This document shows positions 25,377 through 34,248 of a DNA stretch of 40,794 bases, piece after piece. A program made the translations under genes and the position numbers. Source of the stretch: Gemmobacter aquatilis (GTDB lineage Bacteria > Pseudomonadota > Alphaproteobacteria > Rhodobacterales > Rhodobacteraceae); assembly GCF_900110025.1 (NCBI RefSeq), contig NZ_FOCE01000016.1, positions 1 through 40,794 on the forward strand, given 5' to 3'. Every line of letters begins with the position of its first letter. The first letter of the stretch is position 1. The notes under the pieces are model-generated. The model was not told the origin of the DNA. It searched no databases and saw only the letters and a list, made by a program, of their open reading frames with translations.

Positions 25377-26395
25377 GACAGCAGGGCGGCGAATTCGCGG
25401 GTAAGGGCGGCGGCCACGCGTTCCAGCTCGGCCTCGGCGGGTCGGGGCGTGGCGAACAGCCCGGCCAGATGCTGCTGGGTTGCGGCATAGGCTTCGGCCT
25501 CTGCCAGGCTGACAGGCCGTCTGGCGTCAAAGGCGTCGGGGCGGGGCGGCACGGCGTGGAAGTTCCGCCAGCCTCCCGGCCTGATCAGCCGGTGCACTGC
25601 ATGGCCGGGCCCCGCGAAATACAGCGGTATCGCTCCGGTTGCGAAGGCATCATAGATCTTTTCCGAAACATATTCCCGCTGATGGGTGTTCTCGAACGCG
25701 CCCAGATAACGGCAGCGCAGATCGAAGCGTTCCAGCTTGTCCTGATGCCAGTCAGGCAGGGCTTGCCGGGGCGGGCCGTCGCTCCAGCCCTTGCCAAGAC
25801 GCAGCACCCGCGTCCCGGTGCACAGCTGGGTGAAGCGGCTGCGGTAGACGCTGAGCCCCCAGAGATCCTCGGCGGGCCAAGCCGGTCGGTGCCGCTCATG
25901 CGTGCGCTTTTCGCCCATGAAACCCGCATCCCATTCCGCATCGCGGAACTGCGCCAGCCAGTCGGTGGCGCTGCGCCCGGCATTGCGGTCCAGTCGCGGC
26001 TGGTAGTGCGCGATGTAGCGCGGATGCGTCAGCAGGAAGTAGGGCACCTGTGCCGCCTGGAAGATCGCCGAATTCTGGTGGTTCAGCACTGCATAGGGCA
26101 GGGGGCCTGAAGCGGTGGCGAAGACCTGATGGCGCGCGAAAGGGTCCGGCGCCCAGCAACTGTCCCAGAACGGCTCTTCCGACAGCAGCACAAGGCGCAG
26201 CCCTGGCCGGGCCGCCAGCATCTGCCACAGCCTGTTGCCAAACAGTTCCAGATCCTTGTGATGGCTGATCGTGACGATCTGCGCTTCGGTCGGATCATCG
26301 ACCAGCCGCAGCCGCCCCGCCAGCCGGTCGCGGATCGGGGCATAGGCCAGCGGCTGACGATTGCGAAAGGCGCCGAAGGTCAGAACCCGGATCAT
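25373..26395 (-). CDS. Glycosyltransferase family 10-like (fucosyltransferase)
   Basis: A 340-residue protein. The C-terminal part has YLGAFENTHQREYVSEKIYD followed by AFATGAIPLYFAGPG, matching the GT10 alpha-1,3/4-fucosyltransferase donor-binding signature (FEN...YVTEK...D....G.VP.Y.G). The N-terminal half is less conserved and should bind the acceptor. It would use GDP-L-fucose made by manC, gmd and fcl of the same operon. It is the last gene of the long leftward operon and overlaps the upstream sulfotransferase by 4 bp. No membrane segment is visible. Confidence 0.8.
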   Translation of the reverse strand: MIRVLTFGAFRNRQPLAYAPIRDRLAGRLRLVDDPTEAQIVTISHHKDLELFGNRLWQMLAARPGLRLVLLSEEPFWDSCWAPDPFARHQVFATASGPLPYAVLNHQNSAIFQAAQVPYFLLTHPRYIAHYQPRLDRNAGRSATDWLAQFRDAEWDAGFMGEKRTHERHRPAWPAEDLWGLSVYRSRFTQLCTGTRVLRLGKGWSDGPPRQALPDWHQDKLERFDLRCRYLGAFENTHQREYVSEKIYDAFATGAIPLYFAGPGHAVHRLIRPGGWRNFHAVPPRPDAFDARRPVSLAEAEAYAATQQHLAGLFATPRPAEAELERVAAALTREFAALLS

Positions 26396-27552
26396 GCCGT
26401 CCCGGCAGGGCCGTTTTCCGGCGGCAGGACGCCCAGCCGATCCAGTTCGGCCGCCGCCGCCTTCGCCTGACGCTGGGCCCGCCGCAGCCCCGCCTCGTCG
26501 CAGGCCATCGCGGCCAGCTTGCCTTCCGCGATATGGCGGCGCCAGCGTTCCAGCGCCAGTTCCTCTGCATTGCGGCGCAGCATGTGGCCGATCTGCGCCT
26601 CGAAGACGCAGGGGGCATCAACCAGATGCAGGTTGCCCTCTTCGGGGTAATCGGCCCAGTCGGGGGTCAGATCCTCCAGCGTGAGGTCGCTGCGGCGGGA
26701 GACAAGGGCGGCATTGCTGTCGGCAAAGCGAGCTTGCAATTCCTGCGCCAAGGCCCGGCCCGGCTGGATGCGCTCGATCCCCGGCATGGTGTCGAGGTGA
26801 TATTCGGTCCGCTGCGGCAGGCCTGCGGCGGCGAGGGCGCGGTTCACCACATTGGCCAGCGCGATGGCCCGCCAGTCGAGCGCGGTGTTTTCGCGCCCGG
26901 GCGGGGGCAGCTGGCTGCTGTCGATTCCCAGATTGCGGATCAGGTAATCGGTCATGTCCGGTTCGCGGCGGAAGGGCACCAGCCGGATATTCTCTGCGCC
27001 GAAGACACTTTCCCAGCCCTGCAGGAAGCGGTTGTAGCCGTAGAAATAGTTGTTGGGCCCCACGCCGGGCCGGGTGATTTCCGCCCGCGACATCTGGCGG
27101 CCGATCCGCGCCAGTTGCGAGGCATTCGACATCATGAGATCAATCTGCGGCCGCAGATGCAGATAGACCGTGATCCCGTCGAACAGCGGGGCCAGCAGGT
27201 CGCGCAACCGGGCCGCCATCTGTGCCGTGTTGATCTTGCTGAAGATATGTTCGTTCGACATCAGCATGACGCGCGCGCCACCTTGCGCGGCCACTTCGGC
27301 TGCGATCTCCTCGGCCAGGCGGCTGCGGAATGCGGCGTGATCTTCGGCGCTGTGGATGCCGTTCTGGGCAAAGCTTTCATCCGGCTTGTCGGTGTCGCGG
27401 GCATAGGTGGCCAGCTTGCGGTGGTTCTCCTGTCCCGGAGCTTGTGCATAGCGCAGGCCCTGTGCCTGCAGCGCCTCGCGGTTCTGGCTGAACCAGCGCT
27501 GCAGGCTGGTGGTGCCGGTCTTCGGGGTGCCGATGTGCAGCGCAAGTTTCAT
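26392..27552 (-). CDS. Sulfotransferase-fold protein
   Basis: A 386-residue protein with a P-loop HIGTPKTGTTSLQ (6-18) near the N-terminus and a 3'-phosphate-type motif in VYLHLRPQIDLMMSNASQLA. A region PFRREPDMTDYLIRNLGI resembles the acceptor-side part of related proteins. It is probably a PAPS-dependent sulfotransferase acting on the polysaccharide or its lipid-linked precursor. Both ends overlap neighbours by 4 bp: the GT10-like gene downstream and the GT2 gene upstream. Catalysis is inferred from fold. Confidence 0.75.
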   Translation of the reverse strand: MKLALHIGTPKTGTTSLQRWFSQNREALQAQGLRYAQAPGQENHRKLATYARDTDKPDESFAQNGIHSAEDHAAFRSRLAEEIAAEVAAQGGARVMLMSNEHIFSKINTAQMAARLRDLLAPLFDGITVYLHLRPQIDLMMSNASQLARIGRQMSRAEITRPGVGPNNYFYGYNRFLQGWESVFGAENIRLVPFRREPDMTDYLIRNLGIDSSQLPPPGRENTALDWRAIALANVVNRALAAAGLPQRTEYHLDTMPGIERIQPGRALAQELQARFADSNAALVSRRSDLTLEDLTPDWADYPEEGNLHLVDAPCVFEAQIGHMLRRNAEELALERWRRHIAEGKLAAMACDEAGLRRAQRQAKAAAAELDRLGVLPPENGPAGTA

Positions 27553-28757
27553 CTTCCGTCTTCCTTCTGTTCCAGTGCCTCGTCGGCGGCGGCAAGTGCC
27601 CGGAGCGCCCTGAATTCCGCGATGTGATGCAGGCTGTCCAGCCGGGCGGTCTGTATCTGCAGCCGGTCCTGCACCGGCTGCAGATGTGTGGCCATCTCGT
27701 TGCAGGTGTCGGCTCGGGCCTGATGCAGCGCGCGCTCCATCTGTTCGATCCGGCGCAGCAGTCGGTCCTGTCCCCAGACGGCGACCACGCCCGCCACGTC
27801 ACCGCAGTGCAGGGCCTCGGCCATGCCGCCGATCGCCGTGGCCATGAAACGGTTGCGCAGAGGCGCCCAGAGCGTGTCCGGGCATGCTGAAAGAACCTGC
27901 GCTGCCCGGTTCGCATAGGGCCAGAAGGCCGGGGCCTGTAACCGCGTCACATGCCAGGACATGTTGTTCAGCAGCCATCCCAAAGCCGCGATCTGCAGCT
28001 CTGTCTCATCTGGCGGCAGCCGGTCGCGGATGGTTTCATAATGGGTGAAGAAGGCCATCAGTTCCACCCCGGTCGAGGCCATGGTCTGGCCCGGTCGGTT
28101 GATGCGATGCTGGCACAGCACTGCATCGTGGAAGGCGATCTCTGCAGCCCTTTCGCAGACCTGCCAGTGGAAGGGGTTGTCCTCGAAGAAGAAATTCCCT
28201 TCGGGAAACCGGATGCGGTGGCGTTCCAGAAAGTCGCGTCGATAGAACTTGCGCCATGGCACGGCGATCAGCGACAGCGCGAAACTCCGCCGGGCCGCCA
28301 TGTCGCGCGCGGCATCGAGCCCCCGCCAGTGGCGGGCATCGGCCGGTGGGCGCGATTGCCCCGAGGCCTCATCATATTCCAGATAGTTGCCGATCAGGAT
28401 GTCGGCCCCCGAGGTCTCGAATGCAGCGCGGCAGGCGGCGAAGCCGGCAGGCTCCAGCCAGTCGTCGCCGTCCACAAAGAAGACCGCCTCGCCTGTGGCC
28501 TCGCGCAGGCCGATATTGCCGGGAATCCCCACCCCGCCTACCGTATTGCAGCCCAGAAGGATCGGCCGCAGGGCCACGTCTTCGCCGAAGCCGCCCGCAG
28601 CCAGCAGCGCCTCGACCCGTTCGGTCGTGCCGTCGTCGGACCCGTCATCCACCACGATGATCTCGTCGCCGGGGCGGGTGCAGCCGCGCAGGCTGTCCAG
28701 ACAGCGCGCGACATAGCCGTCGATGTTGTAGGTCGTGACAATAAAGGAATGTCTCAT
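27549..28757 (-). CDS. Glycosyltransferase family 2
   Basis: A 402-residue protein. The N-terminal GT-A domain begins FIVTTYNIDGYVARCLDSL and has IIVVDDGSDDGTT (nucleotide binding) and VFFVDGDDWLEP (the DxD metal site). The ~180-residue C-terminal part is helical and ends in a charged segment (ALEQKEDGR). The frame is open upstream to 28985, but the ATG at 28757 is the natural start before the first strand and overlaps the next gene by 4 bp. The donor and acceptor sugars are unknown. Confidence 0.88.
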   Translation of the reverse strand: MRHSFIVTTYNIDGYVARCLDSLRGCTRPGDEIIVVDDGSDDGTTERVEALLAAGGFGEDVALRPILLGCNTVGGVGIPGNIGLREATGEAVFFVDGDDWLEPAGFAACRAAFETSGADILIGNYLEYDEASGQSRPPADARHWRGLDAARDMAARRSFALSLIAVPWRKFYRRDFLERHRIRFPEGNFFFEDNPFHWQVCERAAEIAFHDAVLCQHRINRPGQTMASTGVELMAFFTHYETIRDRLPPDETELQIAALGWLLNNMSWHVTRLQAPAFWPYANRAAQVLSACPDTLWAPLRNRFMATAIGGMAEALHCGDVAGVVAVWGQDRLLRRIEQMERALHQARADTCNEMATHLQPVQDRLQIQTARLDSLHHIAEFRALRALAAADEALEQKEDGR

Positions 28758-29734
28758 TGCGGTCTCCGTCCCGCCGCCTGTCGCAGGACCCGGGCAGAAA
28801 GCCCCGGAGCGCGCAGCGCCAGCAGGGCAAACAGCGGCTCCGGCATCTTGTGCAGCAGGAAATCCTGCACCAGATCCGCGAATTCCGGCCGCAATTCGGG
28901 GGCCAGCGTTTCGGTGATCCAGCCGAACAGCCGGGTCTGGAATTCCACGAAGGGTTCGGCGAAGGCCAGAAGTTCCGGTGCGCACAGCAGTTCCGCCAGC
29001 ACCGGCTGCAGGGCGCGGAACACCTCGAACCGTTCGCGACCGCTGCGGTTGGTCAGCCGGTCGCCCCGGTCGATCACGAAATGCTCACAGCAGATCCGTC
29101 GGGAAACCAGAATGCGCTGCGCCTTCAGAAAGCTCATCCAGTGCAGTTCGATGTCGTTGTGCACCGGGATCTCGGTGCAGCGGATGCCGGTCTCGCGCAG
29201 GAACCCGATGCGGTAGATCTTGTTCCACGGATAGGCGGCGATGCGGCAAAGCTGGCTGGCAGCACCGGGCTGCAACAGGGCAGGGGTCTCCTCGGCGCCT
29301 GAAGCGGCCCAGTAGCGTTCATCGCCGGGCAAGGGGCCATAGCCGCCCGTCGCCCGGACCCGGCTGTCCACATGGCAGAACAGGCAGAAGTCGAAATGAT
29401 CTTTCATGGCTGCCAGATCGGCGATCAGCAGACCCAGATCCGGCAGGAACAGGTCGTCGGAATCGAAGAACAGCACATGGCTACCCGTCGCCTGTTCCAG
29501 CGCCATGTTGCGCGCATGACCGGCGCCGCGCTGCCGGTCGCTGCGCAGCCAGACCAGCCGCGGATCGGCGGCGACCTCTGGCGACAGGCCGGGCATTCCG
29601 GGGCCGCAGGGCGGCTCCGATGCATCGTCGGAGACGATGATCTCGGCCAGGCATGTCATCTCGCGGGCCTGGGTCAGCAGGCGGGTGAGCCCCTCGGGGT
29701 CGTTCCAGACCGGGATGACGAGCGAAAGCCTCAT
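28754..29734 (-). CDS. Glycosyltransferase family 2
   Basis: A 326-residue GT-A enzyme. Motifs are LVIPVWNDPEGL, IIVSDDASEP, GAGHARNMALEQATG and VLFFDSDDLFLP, the last with the DxD metal site. The later WNKIYRIGFLRETGIRC and HNDIELHWMSFL segments parallel those of the neighbouring GT2 (WRKFYRRDFLERHRI, FFEDNPFHW), so the two probably arose by duplication. It is coupled by 4-bp overlaps to genes on both sides. The transferred sugar is unknown. Confidence 0.88.
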   Translation of the reverse strand: MRLSLVIPVWNDPEGLTRLLTQAREMTCLAEIIVSDDASEPPCGPGMPGLSPEVAADPRLVWLRSDRQRGAGHARNMALEQATGSHVLFFDSDDLFLPDLGLLIADLAAMKDHFDFCLFCHVDSRVRATGGYGPLPGDERYWAASGAEETPALLQPGAASQLCRIAAYPWNKIYRIGFLRETGIRCTEIPVHNDIELHWMSFLKAQRILVSRRICCEHFVIDRGDRLTNRSGRERFEVFRALQPVLAELLCAPELLAFAEPFVEFQTRLFGWITETLAPELRPEFADLVQDFLLHKMPEPLFALLALRAPGLSARVLRQAAGRRPQ

Positions 29735-30264
29735 ACGATGAAGACCCGCAGATCCTGCAGCAGGATCTGGCTGGTTTCGGGGCGGAAGAACAGGATCAGC
29801 TCGCGCCAGGGCGCCACCGCCGGCACGACCGGATCGCCATCCAGCACCAGCGCGTCGAGATGAGTGCCCGATCCCGTCGTGGCGACGACGGTCTTGCGCA
29901 GGAAGCTGTCGGTGAAGCCGCCGTCGCGGCCCGAACGCAGGCAGAAGCGGAAGGTCGTGGTCTGCGGGCTGCTGCAGCGGCAGACCACGCCCAGCACCTG
30001 CCGCCCGCTCAGATCCGCCGGGCCGAGCGCCAGATGCAGCGCCATCCAGCGGCCGGGGGTGGCGGCGTTGAACTCCATGTCGAGCAACCGGCCGGGTTCA
30101 GACCGGAACCGGCCGGTCGTCTCGCTTTCGGGATCGAGCGAGAAGAACAGGCCCGGCAGCAGTTGCTGGTTCGACACGATGTCGCCCGAAAGTTCGCCCT
30201 CGCGCAGCAGGGCGAGCGTGGCATTGACCTCGGCATCGGGGGCGAGGGAGAGGTTATGGGGCAT
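29731..30264 (-). CDS. Unknown 177-residue protein, probably beta-rich
   Basis: No family recognised. The protein has no signal peptide, membrane segment or catalytic signature. It reads as a beta-sandwich-like domain: alternating hydrophobic strands such as MALHLALGPADLSG, QVLGVVCRC and TTFRFCLRSG, and a final ILLQDLRVFIV strand. This resembles in style the N-terminal beta-sandwich of some multidomain glycosyltransferases and carbohydrate-binding modules. GGGAG precedes the ATG. It overlaps the downstream GT2 by 4 bp and lies 43 bp after the coiled-coil gene, so it is a member of the polysaccharide operon. Confidence 0.7.
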   Translation of the reverse strand: MPHNLSLAPDAEVNATLALLREGELSGDIVSNQQLLPGLFFSLDPESETTGRFRSEPGRLLDMEFNAATPGRWMALHLALGPADLSGRQVLGVVCRCSSPQTTTFRFCLRSGRDGGFTDSFLRKTVVATTGSGTHLDALVLDGDPVVPAVAPWRELILFFRPETSQILLQDLRVFIV

Positions 30265-30307
30265 GGGCAGTGGCTCCCGCAGGGGACGTGGGTCTGGATC
30301 GGCGAGG

Positions 30308-31690
30308 TCAGGATCTGGGGCGCGACAGCAGCCGACGGGCGGTGCGCAGCGGCTCTGTCATCTTCCAGGAATGCGAGGCGAAGACACGCTCCCGTTCGGC
30401 GATTTCTGCGCTCAACGCCTGGGACAGTTCTGTTTCATGTGCGTGCAGCTGCTCCAGACTGGCGACAAGCTCGGCCTCGCGGGCGCGCAGCTTCTCCAGC
30501 TCGCGCGCCTGGGCGGCGATCGTGTCCAGCAGGCCGGTGCTGTCGGCTGTCAGGCGGGACATTGCGTCGCGGGCGGCGATCAGGTCGTTGCGTTCCTGCT
30601 GCTGGACGACGATTTGCCCCCTCAGCCTGCCAAGCTGGACCTCGGCCGCCACCCGCGCCTCGGCCTCGCGGCGCAGATCGGCCAGAAGCCGCGCCATGTC
30701 CTGATCCGAGGCAGCCGCTGCCTGCCGCCCGGCTTCGGCGGCCTGCATGTCGAGCGCGGCCTGCAGCAGATCCAGTTGCGCCTGCAGATGGGCCATCTCG
30801 CTCTCGCTGGTGGCCAGCCGTGCCGCTGTCTGGCTGTGCAGATGCTCGGTCTTCGCCAGACGGTCGTCCCGCTCTGCGATCTTCTGGCGCAAATCGGCGG
30901 CTTCCGCAGTCAGCGGCCGGAGCTGCTCCAGCTCTGCGCGCAGCCTGTCTGCGGTGTCGGCCAGCGGCTCCAGCTCGGTCACGCGCTGTTGCAGGGCGGC
31001 CTTCTGGCGGTCCCAGCCGGCGGCCTGCGCCTCCATGGTTTCCTGCAGCAGAGACAGCTGCTCCTGCAGCAGTCCGGCCTCGTCAAGCGCTGCCTGATGG
31101 GCCTCGGCGCTGCGGGCCTGATCTGCCGTCTGCGCGGCCAGACCGGCGGCGATCTGGTCAAGGGCGGCAAGGTCGAAGGCCTGCGGTGCGGGCAGGATGC
31201 TGCTGGCCTGCAGTTCGGCCAGCACCGCCGCCAGTTCCGGCAGGCGGGCAATGGCCAGATCGGCCAGCGCCGCCAGATGGGCAGGATATGCGGGGTCACG
31301 GGCGCCAGCAGGCGCCACCTGCAGGCCCAGTTCCGTCAGCGCGGCCCCGGGACTGGTGAAGACGCTATCGGCCAGCAGGGTGACGCGGCGGCGGTTGCGG
31401 CGGAAGACCGCCAGAACCTGCTGCATCGCCGCGCTCCACTCGGTCAGCGCCGGCCCGGGGGCCGAGCCGGCGGCCAGTGCCCGCGCCAGCGTTTCTGCCG
31501 CGCCATGCCAGATGATGAACAGCTTTTCCCCGCTGGCCAGATGACGCAGCGCCGCTTCGGGTGCGAAGGCCGCCAGTGACGCGGGACCCGGTGCCGACAT
31601 GCGGCAGGCGTCGATGACCGGCTGTCCCACGGCAGAGGTATAGAGGATCACCCGGGGCGTCAGTGCGCCTTCGGTCATGTCATCCTGCAT
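30308..31690 (-). CDS. Coiled-coil protein of the polysaccharide operon
   Basis: A 460-residue protein. The first ~170 residues form a globular alpha/beta-looking domain (RVILYTSAVGQPVIDACRM, EKLFIIWHGAAE). Residues about 190-435 are a long heptad coiled coil (Ala/Leu/Glu/Gln/Arg), and the end is HSWKMTEPLRTARRLL. That end resembles the SWRxTxPLR motif often seen between a coiled coil and a glycosyltransferase domain, here without the transferase. GAGG precedes the ATG at 31690. It may act as a scaffold or chain-length ruler for the glycosyltransferases encoded next to it, which is speculative. DUF6212 is a family worth testing. Confidence 0.7.
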   Translation of the reverse strand: MQDDMTEGALTPRVILYTSAVGQPVIDACRMSAPGPASLAAFAPEAALRHLASGEKLFIIWHGAAETLARALAAGSAPGPALTEWSAAMQQVLAVFRRNRRRVTLLADSVFTSPGAALTELGLQVAPAGARDPAYPAHLAALADLAIARLPELAAVLAELQASSILPAPQAFDLAALDQIAAGLAAQTADQARSAEAHQAALDEAGLLQEQLSLLQETMEAQAAGWDRQKAALQQRVTELEPLADTADRLRAELEQLRPLTAEAADLRQKIAERDDRLAKTEHLHSQTAARLATSESEMAHLQAQLDLLQAALDMQAAEAGRQAAAASDQDMARLLADLRREAEARVAAEVQLGRLRGQIVVQQQERNDLIAARDAMSRLTADSTGLLDTIAAQARELEKLRAREAELVASLEQLHAHETELSQALSAEIAERERVFASHSWKMTEPLRTARRLLSRPRS

Positions 31691-31776
31691 AGATGGGCCT
31701 CGTTCTGTTTATCGTTTCCCTGAGGCGTATGCGGGGCGGATCAGCCCTGCAGCCCCCGCCCGCCCTCTCCGCCCGG

Positions 31777-31792
31777 CCTGCCACCCGGCAGG
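31777..31792 (-). terminator. Weak stem-loop after manC
   Basis: A 6-bp perfect stem (CCTGCC / GGCAGG) with a 4-nt loop lies a few bases after the manC stop, in the 105-bp gap before the next gene of the operon. There is no T-tract; it may attenuate transcription or protect mRNA rather than terminate. Confidence 0.3.
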
Positions 31793-31795
31793 GTG

Positions 31796-33244
31796 TCAGC
31801 CCTTGGCCCCCTGGCCGCGGGCATAGATGTCTTCGTAGCGGATGATGTCATCCTCGCCAAGATAGCTGCCGGTCTGGACCTCGATCAGCACCATGGGCAC
31901 CTTGCCGGGGTTTTCCATCCGATGCACCGCACCCAGCGGGATATAGACCGACTGGTTTTCCGTGACGAGCTTCACGTCCTTGTCCACGGTCACCCGGGCG
32001 GTGCCCTCCACCACGATCCAGTGTTCGGCACGGTGATGGTGGCTCTGCAGACTCAGCGCGGCGCCGGGATGCACCACGATGCGCTTCACCTGAAAGCGCT
32101 TGCCGATCACCAGGCTTTCATACCAGCCCCAGGGTCGGAAATCGCGCGGGAAGCTTTCGGCCTGCGAGGCGCCCTGTTTCTTCAGCGCGGCGACGGCCAA
32201 TTTCACATCCTGCGCGCGGTCCTTGTCAGCGATCAGCACCGCATCGGGCATGGCCACGGCCACGATGTTCTTCAGTCCGATCCCCACCAGTTGCAATGTT
32301 TCCGATTCCGACCGCAGCAGACTGTTTTCGCAATCAATTGCCGTGGTCGGCCCTTCGGACACCACGCCCGCGTCATCGGGCCCGGCCTCGCGCCAGACGG
32401 CTTCCCAGCCGCCGAGATCCGACCAGGCCCCGGCATAGGGCAGCACGGTCAGGTTGGTGGCCTTCTCCATCACTGCATAGTCGATGGAAATGTCCTGCAG
32501 CCCGCCCCAAGGTGTCGCAGCGAGACGGGTGAAGGCCAGATCGGCCTGTGCCCCGGACAGCGCCTCGCGCACGAGGGCGAGCATATCCGGCGCATGGGTC
32601 TCGAACGCCTCGATCAGGGTGCCGGCGGTGAACAGGAAGATGCCTGCGTTCCACAGATGCAGCCCGCCGTTCAGCATGTTCTGCGCCGTGGCCAGATCGG
32701 GCTTTTCGACAAACCGCTTCAGCAACTGTGGCACTGGTGCAAAATCCTCGGTCGCGGTCGACAGTTCCAGCCAGCCATAGCCGGTTTCGGCCCGGTCGGG
32801 GCGGATACCGAAGGTCACGATCTGCCCGGACTGCGCAGCGGGGACGGCGGCTCGTGCGGCCTGGCGGAACTGTTCGGCTTGTGGCACCACATGATCCGAC
32901 GGGGCCACGAGGATTAGCGCATCCGTCCCGCTGTGCCCGGCAATCTGCAGCGCTGCTGCCAGAATCGCGGGACCAGTGTTGCGGGCCGAGGGCTCGATCA
33001 GCACATTGGCGGGCGCAGTTTCCACGGCCGCCAGCTGTTCCAGCACGATGAAGCGGAAATCCGATCCGGTGACCACCAGCGGAGCGGCAAACTCCGGCCC
33101 CGACAGGCGGCGGGCCGAGGCTTGGAACAGGCTTTCGTCGCCGGTCAGCTTGGCGAACTGCTTGGGATAGCTCTTGCGCGATAGCGGCCAGAGGCGGGTG
33201 CCAGAGCCACCGCAGAGCAGGACGGGATGAATGGTCGGGGTCAT
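31796..33244 (-). CDS. manC: Mannose-1-phosphate guanylyltransferase / mannose-6-phosphate isomerase
   Basis: A 482-residue bifunctional enzyme. The N-terminal pyrophosphorylase domain has LLCGGSGTRLWPLSRKSYPK (9-28), a RFVEKPD motif and related segments. The C-terminal cupin-type isomerase domain has LSQ-like LSLQSHHHRAEHW and VEGTARVTV near residue 400. It makes GDP-mannose, and usually mannose-6-phosphate from fructose-6-phosphate, feeding gmd and fcl nearby. Phosphomannomutase (manB), needed in between, is not in the window. It is 32 bp downstream of fcl in the same operon. Confidence 0.95.
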   Translation of the reverse strand: MTPTIHPVLLCGGSGTRLWPLSRKSYPKQFAKLTGDESLFQASARRLSGPEFAAPLVVTGSDFRFIVLEQLAAVETAPANVLIEPSARNTGPAILAAALQIAGHSGTDALILVAPSDHVVPQAEQFRQAARAAVPAAQSGQIVTFGIRPDRAETGYGWLELSTATEDFAPVPQLLKRFVEKPDLATAQNMLNGGLHLWNAGIFLFTAGTLIEAFETHAPDMLALVREALSGAQADLAFTRLAATPWGGLQDISIDYAVMEKATNLTVLPYAGAWSDLGGWEAVWREAGPDDAGVVSEGPTTAIDCENSLLRSESETLQLVGIGLKNIVAVAMPDAVLIADKDRAQDVKLAVAALKKQGASQAESFPRDFRPWGWYESLVIGKRFQVKRIVVHPGAALSLQSHHHRAEHWIVVEGTARVTVDKDVKLVTENQSVYIPLGAVHRMENPGKVPMVLIEVQTGSYLGEDDIIRYEDIYARGQGAKG

Positions 33245-33276
33245 GCCAGGTATCCGAATGTCTATTAGGGGGAAGG

Positions 33277-34248
33277 TCAGTGGCGAATATCGTTCTGATG
33301 GTCGAGGAACCAGCGGTAGGTCCCGGCCAGCCCGTCCTGCAATCCAATGCCGGAGGTCCAGCCCATGGCGGCAAGACGACTGACATCCATCAGCTTGCGC
33401 ATCGTGCCGTCGGGCTTTGTGCTGTCATAGCTGATGCGGCCGGTGAAGCCCGTCACCTTGGCCACCATGCGGGCCAGTTCGGCAATGGTGACATCGCTGC
33501 CCGAGCCTACGTTGATATGGCTCAGCATCGGTTCGGTATTGGCCTCGTACACATCCTTCGGCAGATCCAGCACGAAGAGCGAGGCCGCCGCCATGTCATC
33601 GACATGCAGGAATTCGCGCAACGGCGTGCCGGTGCCCCAGATCACCACCTCTTCGGTGCCGTTTTGAACGGCTTCGTGGAAGCGGCGGATCAGCGCGGGC
33701 AGCACATGGCTGTTCTGCGGGTGAAAATTGTCGCCCGGCCCGTACAGATTGGTCGGCATGACCGAGCGGTAATCTGTGCCATGCTGGCGGTTGTAGCTTT
33801 CGCACAGCTTGATGCCGGCAATCTTGGCCACCGCATAGGGTTCGTTCGTGGGCTCCAGCACGCCGGTCAGCAGTGCATCCTCGCGCATCGGCTGTGGCAC
33901 CGCCTTGGGATAGATGCAGGACGAGCCGAGCTGCAATAGCCGCGTGACCCCGGCGGCGAAAGCCTGATGGATCACGTTGCATTCGATCATCAGGTTTTCA
34001 TAGATGAAATCGGCCGGATAGGTGCTGTTAGCCAGAATCCCGCCTACCTTGGCGGCGGCGAGGATCACCATATCGGGCTTTTCGGCCTGCATGAAGTCCC
34101 GCACCGCCGCCTGGTTGGTCAGATCCAGCTCGGCATGGGTGCGGGTGATCAGGGTGAGGGCTTCGCCCGCATTCATGCGGGCCTGCAGGCGGCGCAGGAT
34201 CGCACCGCCCACCATGCCACGATGCCCGGAGATGTAGATCTTACGCAT
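33277..34248 (-). CDS. fcl: GDP-L-fucose synthase
   Basis: A 323-residue SDR enzyme performing 3,5-epimerisation and 4-reduction of GDP-4-keto-6-deoxymannose to GDP-L-fucose with NADPH. The nucleotide loop is SGHRGMVGG (7-15). The catalytic Ser109 and Cys111 are in LGSSCIYPK, and Tyr138/Lys142 in YAVAK, which aligns with the E. coli enzyme's known residues. The ATG at 34248 has AAGGAAG upstream and lies 8 bp inside the end of the preceding SGNH gene. Together with gmd and manC it gives a complete GDP-fucose branch from GDP-mannose. Confidence 0.96.
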   Translation of the reverse strand: MRKIYISGHRGMVGGAILRRLQARMNAGEALTLITRTHAELDLTNQAAVRDFMQAEKPDMVILAAAKVGGILANSTYPADFIYENLMIECNVIHQAFAAGVTRLLQLGSSCIYPKAVPQPMREDALLTGVLEPTNEPYAVAKIAGIKLCESYNRQHGTDYRSVMPTNLYGPGDNFHPQNSHVLPALIRRFHEAVQNGTEEVVIWGTGTPLREFLHVDDMAAASLFVLDLPKDVYEANTEPMLSHINVGSGSDVTIAELARMVAKVTGFTGRISYDSTKPDGTMRKLMDVSRLAAMGWTSGIGLQDGLAGTYRWFLDHQNDIRH

